This document shows positions 51,678-59,044 of a stretch of DNA of 64,000 bases, one piece after another (within the stretch, counting starts at the first letter, position 1; each line of letters opens with the position of its first letter). Source of the DNA: Amycolatopsis sp. WQ 127309 (lineage in GTDB: Bacteria > Actinomycetota > Actinomycetes > Mycobacteriales > Pseudonocardiaceae). The stretch lies in NCBI RefSeq assembly GCF_023023025.1, contig NZ_CP095481.1, positions 6,957,001-7,021,000 of the forward strand, given 5' to 3'. The notes beneath the pieces were generated by a model. It was not told where the DNA came from, did not search any database, and was given only the letters and a program-made list of their open reading frames with translations. The translations under genes were made by a program, and so were the position numbers.

Positions 51678-52013
51678 ATGACATCGCAAGGCATGCCCGA
51701 GATCGTCGTCCGCCACTTCACCGAGAACCAATGCGAGATCACCGCTGTCGTTGCCGATCCCGCCGACCAGCAGCAAACCGTGTACGGCACCGCCACCCAT
51801 GAGGGCGCGCTCATCGGCAGCTACTACTGCGCCGACCGTCTCACGGATGACTGGCGCATCGTCACTCGCGACGGCGACCACCTCACCCTCGACGGCGAAC
51901 TCGTCAACGCGGTCTCCGAAGGCGCAGCCATCCTCGTGCTGACCACCATCCTCACGGCACCCCGTAACGAAGTCGACACTCTGCTGCGGGAAGCAACTCG
52001 TCCCCCGAGGTGA
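51678..52013 (+). CDS. Hypothetical protein
   Basis: 111 residues if it starts at the ATG at 51678, which has GGAGG 5 bases upstream; an in-frame ATG at 51666 overlaps that box. Sequence features are a beta-rich pattern (EIVVRHFTENQCEITAVVAD; DHLTLDGELVNAVSEGAAIL) and two Cys. No named domain is recognised. It is 59 bases after the previous small gene. Confidence 0.6.
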   Translation: MTSQGMPEIVVRHFTENQCEITAVVADPADQQQTVYGTATHEGALIGSYYCADRLTDDWRIVTRDGDHLTLDGELVNAVSEGAAILVLTTILTAPRNEVDTLLREATRPPR

Positions 52014-52047
52014 CCTTAAGCCCGCCCAAGATGAACGGAGATCGGTA

Positions 52048-52635
52048 ATGAACGTGACCATGACAGAACGCGACAGCGCCGCAGGAGCCACTTCGACCCG
52101 CTACCACTACACCCGGGTTGTCGCGATGGCGGGCCGCACCGTCCGAGCTTGCGTCGAACGCGACTACTACCTCGGCCACAGCTGCGCCGTGGTGGAGGTG
52201 CTCAACGATCAGATGACCTGGACGAGCCTCGCCTCCGACGCGCCCAGCAACTGGTGGTATGACACTCCGACGCCGACTCACCACCTCGACGCCTCTGCCG
52301 TTCTCGGCCGGCTCGCGGACGACCTGCTTTACCGCGCCGCGCGCATCGTCGCCTTGCCGCCGACTCCGCTGGCCATGTCGCCTCGCGTACATGGGGCGAT
52401 CAGCGCACTTTTGGCCACCACCTACCGCTTCGACGGCGAAAGGCGTATCGAACCGGACGAGGTCACCTGGGCCTGTGAGCGCGGGGGAGCCTTGCACATC
52501 TTCGAGCACGGTAGCGGCGCCGTCACGTTCACCAAGGCTCATCGGGACGACTGTCCGTTCATCACCAGCTCAGGGGCCCGCGACTGCGACGACGAGTGCG
52601 TCTTTCCTGATCCTGCAAGTAGCTCTCGACCGTAG
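52048..52635 (+). CDS. Hypothetical protein with C-terminal Cys cluster
   Basis: 195 residues after GGAGATCGGTA. Aromatic-rich segments (YHYTRVVAMAGRTVRACVER then DYYLGHSCAVVEVL; NWWYDTPTPTHH) and a C-terminal region with four cysteines spaced within 50 residues (WACERGG, DDCPFI, RDCDDECVF) suggest a metal-binding or disulfide tail. No known family is recognised. It precedes the next gene by 12 bases. Confidence 0.62.
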   Translation: MNVTMTERDSAAGATSTRYHYTRVVAMAGRTVRACVERDYYLGHSCAVVEVLNDQMTWTSLASDAPSNWWYDTPTPTHHLDASAVLGRLADDLLYRAARIVALPPTPLAMSPRVHGAISALLATTYRFDGERRIEPDEVTWACERGGALHIFEHGSGAVTFTKAHRDDCPFITSSGARDCDDECVFPDPASSSRP

Positions 52636-52647
52636 GAGGAGAATACA

Positions 52648-53088
52648 GTGCTTATTGAACACGACTGGAAGCCCGGCGTGTGGATCGATGGAGATGTTTC
52701 CCTCAACGCCGCGCACGCCGACGACTTCGGCGCCTTCGCCCACCACGTCCACGACGACCTGATCACTGCGCAGGCTGCCGGGCGAATCCCTGACCACGTC
52801 GGGATCACGGTCAGCGCGTCCACGATCAGGCCGTTGTGGGGAGATGCGCCTGACGTATGGTTCCTGCACATCCGATTCGTCGGGCTACCCGCCCCGGAAG
52901 ACGCCGCCTCGCGCGCCGAAGTGGCTACCGAAACCTTCGCTGTCCTCGATCGCCGGGGTAGTGGAGAGCTGGCGCCTGACAGATTCGGCCTCTACAGCGG
53001 CTCCCTGTTTTTCGTCGACGACCTCGGCCACCCGCGTCACGGCCGGAGTCACAGGCTCTACCCGCCTTCGAAAGTCGGACCACTGTAG
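52648..53088 (+). CDS. Hypothetical protein
   Basis: 146 residues from GTG after TAGGAGGAG. It starts MLIEHDWKPGVWIDGDVSLN and contains FAHHVHDDLITAQAAGRIPD and VWFLHIRFVGLPAPEDAA. It looks like a soluble alpha/beta protein with several His. No known domain is recognised. It is closely linked to the genes on both sides (12 and 11 bases). Confidence 0.62.
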   Translation: MLIEHDWKPGVWIDGDVSLNAAHADDFGAFAHHVHDDLITAQAAGRIPDHVGITVSASTIRPLWGDAPDVWFLHIRFVGLPAPEDAASRAEVATETFAVLDRRGSGELAPDRFGLYSGSLFFVDDLGHPRHGRSHRLYPPSKVGPL

Positions 53089-53099
53089 AGGAAACCCGA

Positions 53100-53309
53100 A
53101 TGGACAACCGAAAGAAGCGTCTCGTTTGGACTGCCCTGGTGATCCTGCTGCCAGGCCCCTGGACCCCGATACTCCTGCTGGCCTACCTGGTCAGTCGCCT
53201 CACCGGGGACGGTCAGCCCGTCGAACACCGCCCGCCTCCGCCACCGGATCCCTATGCACTCGTTCCTGGTGCGCCGATTCGAGACCCTTACGCAGCTCCG
53301 CTGGAATGA
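53100..53309 (+). CDS. Small single-span membrane protein
   Basis: 69 residues starting MDNRKKRLVWTALVILLPGP, with a hydrophobic stretch (VWTALVILLPGPWTPILLLA) and a Pro-rich cytoplasmic or external tail (EHRPPPPPDPYALVPGAP). It is the last plus-strand gene before the strong bidirectional terminator. Function is unknown. Confidence 0.6.
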   Translation: MDNRKKRLVWTALVILLPGPWTPILLLAYLVSRLTGDGQPVEHRPPPPPDPYALVPGAPIRDPYAAPLE

Positions 53310-53325
53310 TTCTCGGGACGACAAA

Positions 53326-53383
53326 ACCGGACCTTGTGTAGGCCACCGCCACGATGCTGGCGGTGGCCTACACGAGGTCCGGT
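53326..53383. terminator. Bidirectional terminator, 26-bp stem
   Basis: The arm at 53326-53351 is complementary to 53358-53383 with one mismatch (T/C at 53335 versus its partner) and a 6-base loop CGATGC. It lies exactly between the convergent ends of the genes at 53100-53309 and 53386-54129. AAAA precedes the left arm, giving a U-run for minus-strand transcripts. The stem is unusually long for a simple terminator. Confidence 0.85.
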
Positions 53384-53385
53384 AG

Positions 53386-54129
53386 CTACTCGGCGGCGGT
53401 CGGGTCCGCCACGTCGGTCTTCGCGGGGTTGATACTGAACCGCTTCGGTGCAGGACAGGTCCTGATCGCGTACCCATTCGCCTCCAGTTTGTCCAATGCG
53501 TTGCTCACCGCGCCGCCCGAACGATTCAGCACCTTGCCGATCTGAGCGGGTCCGAAGCTCTCTCCCGGGTTCTCGCTCAGGTAGTCCTCGACAAGGGCGC
53601 GCAGGCCACCCTTGGGCAACCGCTTCTTCCCGTTCGGGGCCGGTTCCGCGTCATCGCTCGGAGGAGCGATGGCCTCGTCTCCCTCCTCGATGATGTCCTG
53701 GGCCGTGGTCGCGCTGTCTGTGCTGTCCACCGGCGCCGGTTCCTCATCCTCCGACGTAACCACGCCAGTGGCTGTTTCGGTGGGCCGGGTGTCGCTCTGG
53801 GACGCCGATTCGGGGGTAGGAACGGACGCCGTGCCGGTCCCTTCGTCGGTCTTGTGCTCGCACGGTCCGGTCAGCGTCCAGGTGTCGGGCTTGTGGCCGC
53901 CTGCTCCTGCGGTACGGACGACAAGGCCATCTCGATCCCAGCGGGCCAGAATCTTCCCGGCGGTCGAGCGGCCGACGCCAGCCTCCTTCGCCAGTTCGGC
54001 GCTTGTCGAGTCGGGGTGCGTGGTCAGCGCGGTACGTACCTTGTCCTCTGTGGACAGGTTGTCGGCCGGGCCTTCGAGGGGTTGGAGGACGTCGTTGGTG
54101 GTGAGACTGCTGTTGTTCTTGCGGGACAT
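53386..54129 (-). CDS. Double winged-helix DNA-binding protein
   Basis: 247 residues from the ATG at 54129 (CGGAG 6 bases upstream; an ATG at 54165 is possible). An N-terminal winged helix (VRTALTTHPDSTSAELAKEA then GVGRSTAGKILARWDRDGLV) and a C-terminal one (LRALVEDYLSENPGESFGPA then QIGKVLNRSGGAVSNALDKL) are joined by an acidic, Thr/Ser-rich linker (residues 95-170). The C-terminal domain clearly matches the N-terminal domain of the MoxR protein at 48222. It may regulate the transfer genes or tether the ATPase to the same DNA. It is the last gene of the minus-strand T4SS set. Confidence 0.75.
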   Translation of the reverse strand: MSRKNNSSLTTNDVLQPLEGPADNLSTEDKVRTALTTHPDSTSAELAKEAGVGRSTAGKILARWDRDGLVVRTAGAGGHKPDTWTLTGPCEHKTDEGTGTASVPTPESASQSDTRPTETATGVVTSEDEEPAPVDSTDSATTAQDIIEEGDEAIAPPSDDAEPAPNGKKRLPKGGLRALVEDYLSENPGESFGPAQIGKVLNRSGGAVSNALDKLEANGYAIRTCPAPKRFSINPAKTDVADPTAAE

Positions 54130-54325
54130 GACTGACTCCGTGTTCAGATGAAGTGGATTGGCCATGCCCCGGCCGGGGCTGTCGCCCGCCGGTGCGCATC
54201 CGTTAGTTGCGGGCTACATGTCTATGAACGCTTCGTCTCTGCCTCCGTGTCAAGCGATCCGTCAAACAAGATGCGTGTCTCATGTGGACACTCGCAGCTG
54301 TCCGCGCGGTGAAAGAACGGACGAG
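54130..54325. other. Intergenic stretch upstream of the winged-helix gene
   Basis: 196 bases between the NlpC/P60 stop and the winged-helix start. No gene was seen. It is long enough for a separate promoter, so the winged-helix gene may not depend on the T4SS operon. Confidence 0.4.
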
Positions 54326-55300
54326 TCACCCGGTTGGGCCACCTGATGGCCTGGTGGCGCCGTAGTAGTCGTCACGTGGGTAGCGATAGGGATGGACTGC
54401 CACGGGCCGGCCGAAGTCGGGTGCGTCGATCATGTGGCCGCCGCCGAGGTACAGGCCGACGTGGTGCACGCGCCCAGCGGTGGCGTAGAAGACGAGGTCG
54501 CCCGGCAGCAGCGGCTCGCCATCAGGAACGCGTGGGCCGGCGTCGTACTGCGCGGCCGACGTGCGAGGCAGGGTGATCCCGGCGGCGCCGTAGGCGGCGT
54601 GGGTCAGCCCGCTGCAGTCGAATCCGGCGTCGCCGTGCAGAGGGCCGTCGCCACCCCAGACGTAGGGGAGACCGCGCTGCCCGCACGCGTAGTTGATCGC
54701 CGTGAGAGCCGCCGCAGTGGGCGCTGCGATGGTGTTGCAGTCCCCGCTGCCGGCGTCGTGAGCGCACGTGACGCCGGCGACTGCGGCGACGATGGCCTCG
54801 GCCTCGTGCTCGTGGCGGCCGTACGCGTCCGGGGTGCCGGATCGCTGGACGGCCTGGGCGGCGTCGTTGAGGCTCATCTGCTGCCAGCCGGAAACCGTCT
54901 GCAGGCGGCGGTAGAACTGCGTGGCCGCGTAGCCGGGATCCATGACCTGCTCGGCGGTGCCCCAGCCTTGCGAGGGGCGTTGCTGGAAGAGGCCCAAGCT
55001 GTCGCGATCGCCGTACGCGAGGTTGCGCAACGTGGACTCCTGGATCGCGACTGCGATCGCGATCACCCAGCCGGGCTCGGGAATCTCGAGCTGTCGGCCG
55101 ACGGCTGTGATCGTGGCGGCGTTGGTCAGCTGATCCGGCGCGAATCCCGGCACCGCGCCGGTCGGCGAGCCCGTGACCGAGCAACTGACTCCGCCGTCGC
55201 CGCCGGCCAGAGACGTCACGACAACTTGCGGGATGACGCCGAGCAGCACCGGGAGGCCGACGGCGGCCGCGGCGAGCCCGGCGATCGGTTTGCTTGCCAC
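54326..55300 (-). CDS. NlpC/P60 cell-wall hydrolase of the transfer apparatus
   Basis: 324 residues from a GTG with AGGAGG 8 bases upstream. An N-terminal signal/membrane segment (PIAGLAAAAVGLPVLLGVIP) is followed by a lysozyme/SLT-like region (VIAIAVAIQESTLRNLAYGD then RDSLGLFQQRP) and a C-terminal NlpC/P60 domain (AGFDCSGLTHAAYGAAG with the catalytic Cys; GRVHHVGLYLGGGHMID with the His). Bifunctional hydrolases of this layout open peptidoglycan for Gram-positive conjugation machines. It lies 38 bases after the replication-relaxation gene. Confidence 0.88.
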   Translation of the reverse strand: MASKPIAGLAAAAVGLPVLLGVIPQVVVTSLAGGDGGVSCSVTGSPTGAVPGFAPDQLTNAATITAVGRQLEIPEPGWVIAIAVAIQESTLRNLAYGDRDSLGLFQQRPSQGWGTAEQVMDPGYAATQFYRRLQTVSGWQQMSLNDAAQAVQRSGTPDAYGRHEHEAEAIVAAVAGVTCAHDAGSGDCNTIAAPTAAALTAINYACGQRGLPYVWGGDGPLHGDAGFDCSGLTHAAYGAAGITLPRTSAAQYDAGPRVPDGEPLLPGDLVFYATAGRVHHVGLYLGGGHMIDAPDFGRPVAVHPYRYPRDDYYGATRPSGGPTG

Positions 55301-55338
55301 GACGGAGTCCTCCTGTCGGATTTCGGAGTGCCCGAGGT

Positions 55339-56427
55339 TCAGCTGGCTGAGGGGCGTCGGGGCTTCCGGGCAACGCGGTTGGGCGTCGCGGGCGGCGGCA
55401 CCGGCGTGGGCGGCGGAAGGCGGAACGGCGACGCCGCGGGGGAGTCGGGCTCGGCGGGATGGACCCCGGTAGTGACCGTTTCGGCTGGAGGAGCGATGCC
55501 TGGCCAGGCGCCGACCAGCTCGGCGAGGCTGTAGCGAGGGCCGGCGCGGTCGGCTCGCGCGGTGGTCAGCGGTAGCCAGACCGCGCTGGCAGGGCTCGGA
55601 TCGGTGTCCGATCGGCTGAGCAGGTCGGCCGCGGCCGTGGCGACCGGGACGGTGCGCGGGTGGTCGAGCTGAGCGTGCACGCGTGCGAGAGCGGCCCGGG
55701 CGCCGGCCTCGCGGCGGCTGGAGGGGAGCCACAGCAGCACGGGGGTCGCGATACCGGTGGAGTCGGCCAGCCGCGCGTATCCGATGAGCTTGCGGCCGAC
55801 CTTGGTGAGCGCCTCGGTTCCGGTGTCGTACTCGAGGAACCACTCCATCACGTCGTCGCCGGTACGCCAGCGGCCGTAGCCGTCGGGGATGACGAGGTCG
55901 CCAAAGTGGCGTGCGCAGCGGGCCTCCGACCACCAGGTCACCAGTTCTCCCGGCCAGCGGGAGCGGTGCTTACCGGCGATGAGCGAGGTGAAGAAGTCGC
56001 CGACGCCGATGGTGTGGGCAAGGCGCTGGTTGTGGGCAATGGCCATGGCGCGGTCGTGGCGGTAGCCGAGGTCCTTGACTTCGAGGCCGTGCTCGGCAGC
56101 CAGGACGGCGGCACCGGCTGGCCCGAGGACGTAGTGCATCGGCGCGGAGCCGAGCTGCCGGAACGGCTGGAACCGGCTGATCACGCGCCACAGGTACAGG
56201 TCGCGCAGCCGTTGGCGGGCGGAACGTTCCGAGGGAAAAGCACAGTCCTGGATCTGGCGGCTGGTGAGCACGCGGTGCTCGTGCAAGAGGGTGAGGAGCC
56301 ACTTGTCGCGGGCGGTGAGCCGAGCGGCCAGCATCGCCTGGTGCTCGATCGAACTCGCGATCCGCACGGTGGCGCGGCCGGGCAGAGGCGCGCGCAATGC
56401 GTGCTGGCGGGTCGTAGTGGTGATCAC
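55339..56427 (-). CDS. Replication-relaxation family protein
   Basis: 362 residues from a GTG with GAGGGG 6 bases upstream. The N-terminal winged helix is LTARDKWLLTLLHEHRVLTS then RQIQDCAF, followed by RQRLRDLYLWRVISRFQPF. The central region has HTIGVGDFFTSLI and EWFLEYDTGTEALTKVGRKL, which matches the PF13814-type replication-relaxation proteins of actinobacterial plasmids and conjugative elements. It may act as initiator or relaxase accessory. The GTG overlaps a TGA in a second frame of the VirD4 gene (GTGA), an arrangement that exposes the frameshift described for that gene. The C-terminal 70 residues are Pro-rich. Confidence 0.82.
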   Translation of the reverse strand: MITTTTRQHALRAPLPGRATVRIASSIEHQAMLAARLTARDKWLLTLLHEHRVLTSRQIQDCAFPSERSARQRLRDLYLWRVISRFQPFRQLGSAPMHYVLGPAGAAVLAAEHGLEVKDLGYRHDRAMAIAHNQRLAHTIGVGDFFTSLIAGKHRSRWPGELVTWWSEARCARHFGDLVIPDGYGRWRTGDDVMEWFLEYDTGTEALTKVGRKLIGYARLADSTGIATPVLLWLPSSRREAGARAALARVHAQLDHPRTVPVATAAADLLSRSDTDPSPASAVWLPLTTARADRAGPRYSLAELVGAWPGIAPPAETVTTGVHPAEPDSPAASPFRLPPPTPVPPPATPNRVARKPRRPSAS

Positions 56428-56482
56428 CGGAAGCCCCTCTCGGATGGACGTTTCCCTGCTGTGGCCGACATGTCGATTCGGA

Positions 56483-59044
56483 TCACGAGGCGCTGCGGCG
56501 CGGGTCGGTCTTGGGTGTCCTCGTCGGACGCACTGTTCGCGTAGTCGAAGGTCCACACGAGCTCGTGCGAGGGCCTGTTGTCGAGTCGGCTGCGGTCATT
56601 CCTGATCTGCGCCGGGCCCGCACGGCCGCGCGGAGTTTCCGTGACCTGCCCGGAATCGGGTCGGGCATCGGGTTGGTGAGCATGGTGAAGGGCTCGGATT
56701 CGCCGCCGTTGGTGACCAGCCGCGCCGCGGCGTGGTAGGTGTCGAGATGGGACAGGTCGTGGGCGGACAGCCGCGGTGCGGTGTGCTGGGCGAGTTCGCG
56801 GGCGTCTTCGGGGGATGCGGAGTAGATGATCTTCGAGCGGGCGTTGGTGGACAGCCCTTCCTTCAGCTCGCGGTGCAGCTGAGCCAAGTTCTGGTGCGCG
56901 AGGGTCCAGCCCACGTGGTAGCCGCGGGACTCGGGGAGGATGTCTTCCAGGGAGTACGGCATGTTGAGGAAGTTGTGGAACTCGTCGACGACGACGCTGG
57001 CGTCCGGCCGGAGCCGTTGCGGAGTCCGGGCCCGTGCGGTGGCCGCCTGCCAGGTGCGCGCCACGATCAGGGATCCGACCAGCCGGGTGGTTTCGTCGCC
57101 GAGGGAGCCCTTGGGGATGCGGACGAGGCAGATCCCGCCCTCGTTGAGCACTTGTGCCATGTCGACGGTGGAGCGGCCCCCGGCGATCGCCTCTTTGACG
57201 AACGGCCGCAGCAGGAACGCGCGCAGCTTGTTCATCAATGGGGAGATGATCTGGGAGCGGGAGCTGTCGGTCAGCTCTTCATAGCCGTCCCAGAATCCGG
57301 TGAGGACCGGGTCGGTCAGCCCGGTGGTGATGCGGGCCCGGAACGCGTCGCTGGTGAGCAGCTTCGGGAGGTCGGCGAGTGTGGGAACGCCTTCTTGCGC
57401 GCGCAGGGTCAGGCAGGACACGCGCATCAGGTCGTCGGTGCGCGGGCCCCAGAACGCGGAGTAGACGCGCCGGAACACGGACACGACGTTGTCGACTTCG
57501 CGGTCGGTGTCCTCGCCGTCGAGCGGGTTGATGATCGGCGGGCGGTGCATCGAGTCGGCGTCGAAGAGCACGACCCGGTCCGCCGCGGCCAGCGGAATCC
57601 GGTTGAGAACGTCGGTGACCAGGTCGCCCTTGGGATCGACCACCACGACGCCGCGGCCGTGTGCGACGTCGTCGAGGACCAGGTTCCCGAGCAGGGTCGA
57701 CTTGCCCGAGCCGGTGGCGCCGATGATGTGGATGTGCTGGCGGGCGTCGGTCACGCGCAGCCCGACCGGGCGGCCGTGGCCGGTGTCGGCTCGCCCGAGC
57801 GGCTTGACCTCCGGTCCCGGCGCCGCGACCGACGGTGGCGGGGCGACTGCTCGTGCGCCGGCGCGTTCCACGCCGGGTATCTCGGCGTCGATAGGCAGGT
57901 GCGCGAGCGCGGCCAGCTCAGGGACCGACAGCAGGTCGCCGCGCTCGAGTCGACGTTCGGCGAGAGCGCGAGCCGGCTGGGGCAATCGGGTGCGGCGGTA
58001 GTAGTTGTGCTCGGTGTAGGCGGCGAACGAGGCCGCCAGCGCGTGTGCCCGGCCGCGGGCGGTGTCACGGGTCCGCCGCACCGCGTCCTCGTCGGCGCCG
58101 GCGGGCAGATCGGCCGTGACGGCGTAGCGGACGAGCGTCTCGTACTGAGAGCCGCGCTGTTTGCTCACGATCGCCTTGTTCTGCGCCGAATATTCCAAGG
58201 ACAGCTGCGGGTCTTGACTGATCCGCCGAGCGTCGGCCGTCCGCCCGGACCGGGTAGCCCGCCCACCCGGAGTGAGGGCGTCGAGCAGCCGACCGCCGAG
58301 CCGGGCGGAGGAACCGCGGTGGACCCGGCGGGCCGCGCGGCGGGCCTGGGCGACGCGGCGGCCGGTGACCGGGCGGGCCAGCACCTGGACGCAGGCGTGC
58401 TCGTCGCGGCCCAGCCCGACGGGGGCGCCGAGCAGTCCGCGGATCGGGTCGGCGTCGAACCCGGTCCTGATCGGCAGCGATTCGGAGCGGGCCAGGCGCA
58501 GTTGCCCGCCGACGGTGATCCGCCGCCGGCCGGTGGCCAGGCAGGGGAAGGGTGAGATGGCCGGTTCGGTGCGAGTGTGGGCGCCGGGCCAGGCCGCTTC
58601 GATCGCACGCTCGACCAGGCCGGGCGGGATGACACCGGGAACCCAAAACCCGATGGCGACGCCGTGCTCGCCGAACACGTACTCCATCCCCACGTGCGGC
58701 TGCCCGGCCCACAACCGCCGCCAGGCCGGACGCAGCAGCCCGACGAGGTTGGACCAGACCGCGGCCCCGCCGGCCGGGTCCACCGTCGGTGGCGCGAGCA
58801 CCGTGATCCGCCGGGCGTCCGCGAGCAGCGCGGCGTGCCGGCGGATCCGCCACCAGCGCCGGGTCACAGCCGAGCCCGCGAGAACCACGGCCAGCGCCGA
58901 GATCGCCACCGGTGCCCATTCCAGGGCGACGTCGCGGAGTGCGGACAGCACGGTGAGGACGGCGTTGCCGGGATCGCGCAGGTAGTCACCCACCCAGCTA
59001 CGAGGCACCGGTGGTTGGCCCCAGAGCTGCAGGTCAGGACACAT
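56483..59044 (-). CDS. VirD4/TraG-type conjugative coupling ATPase (probable 3' frameshift)
   Basis: 853 residues. One or two N-terminal membrane segments (WAPVAISALAVVLAGSAVTR) precede a large domain and the coupling ATPase: Walker A IHIIGATGSGKSTLLGNLVL, then VVVVDPKGDLVTDVL, Walker B SVVVDEFHNFLNMP and GWTLAHQNLAQL. It recruits DNA to the T4SS. The last 40 residues in the open frame (MTAADSTTGPRTSSCGPSTT and on) are low-complexity. The neighbouring frame from about 56600 gives a normal tail (SHELVWTFDYANSASDEDTQ, then RLVIRIDMSATAGKRP) ending at TGA 56424-56426, in a GTGA overlap with the next gene. So an indel near 56600-56620 is likely. It overlaps virB4 by 11 bases. Confidence 0.88.
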   Translation of the reverse strand: MCPDLQLWGQPPVPRSWVGDYLRDPGNAVLTVLSALRDVALEWAPVAISALAVVLAGSAVTRRWWRIRRHAALLADARRITVLAPPTVDPAGGAAVWSNLVGLLRPAWRRLWAGQPHVGMEYVFGEHGVAIGFWVPGVIPPGLVERAIEAAWPGAHTRTEPAISPFPCLATGRRRITVGGQLRLARSESLPIRTGFDADPIRGLLGAPVGLGRDEHACVQVLARPVTGRRVAQARRAARRVHRGSSARLGGRLLDALTPGGRATRSGRTADARRISQDPQLSLEYSAQNKAIVSKQRGSQYETLVRYAVTADLPAGADEDAVRRTRDTARGRAHALAASFAAYTEHNYYRRTRLPQPARALAERRLERGDLLSVPELAALAHLPIDAEIPGVERAGARAVAPPPSVAAPGPEVKPLGRADTGHGRPVGLRVTDARQHIHIIGATGSGKSTLLGNLVLDDVAHGRGVVVVDPKGDLVTDVLNRIPLAAADRVVLFDADSMHRPPIINPLDGEDTDREVDNVVSVFRRVYSAFWGPRTDDLMRVSCLTLRAQEGVPTLADLPKLLTSDAFRARITTGLTDPVLTGFWDGYEELTDSSRSQIISPLMNKLRAFLLRPFVKEAIAGGRSTVDMAQVLNEGGICLVRIPKGSLGDETTRLVGSLIVARTWQAATARARTPQRLRPDASVVVDEFHNFLNMPYSLEDILPESRGYHVGWTLAHQNLAQLHRELKEGLSTNARSKIIYSASPEDARELAQHTAPRLSAHDLSHLDTYHAAARLVTNGGESEPFTMLTNPMPDPIPGRSRKLRAAVRARRRSGMTAADSTTGPRTSSCGPSTTRTVRPTRTPKTDPRRSAS

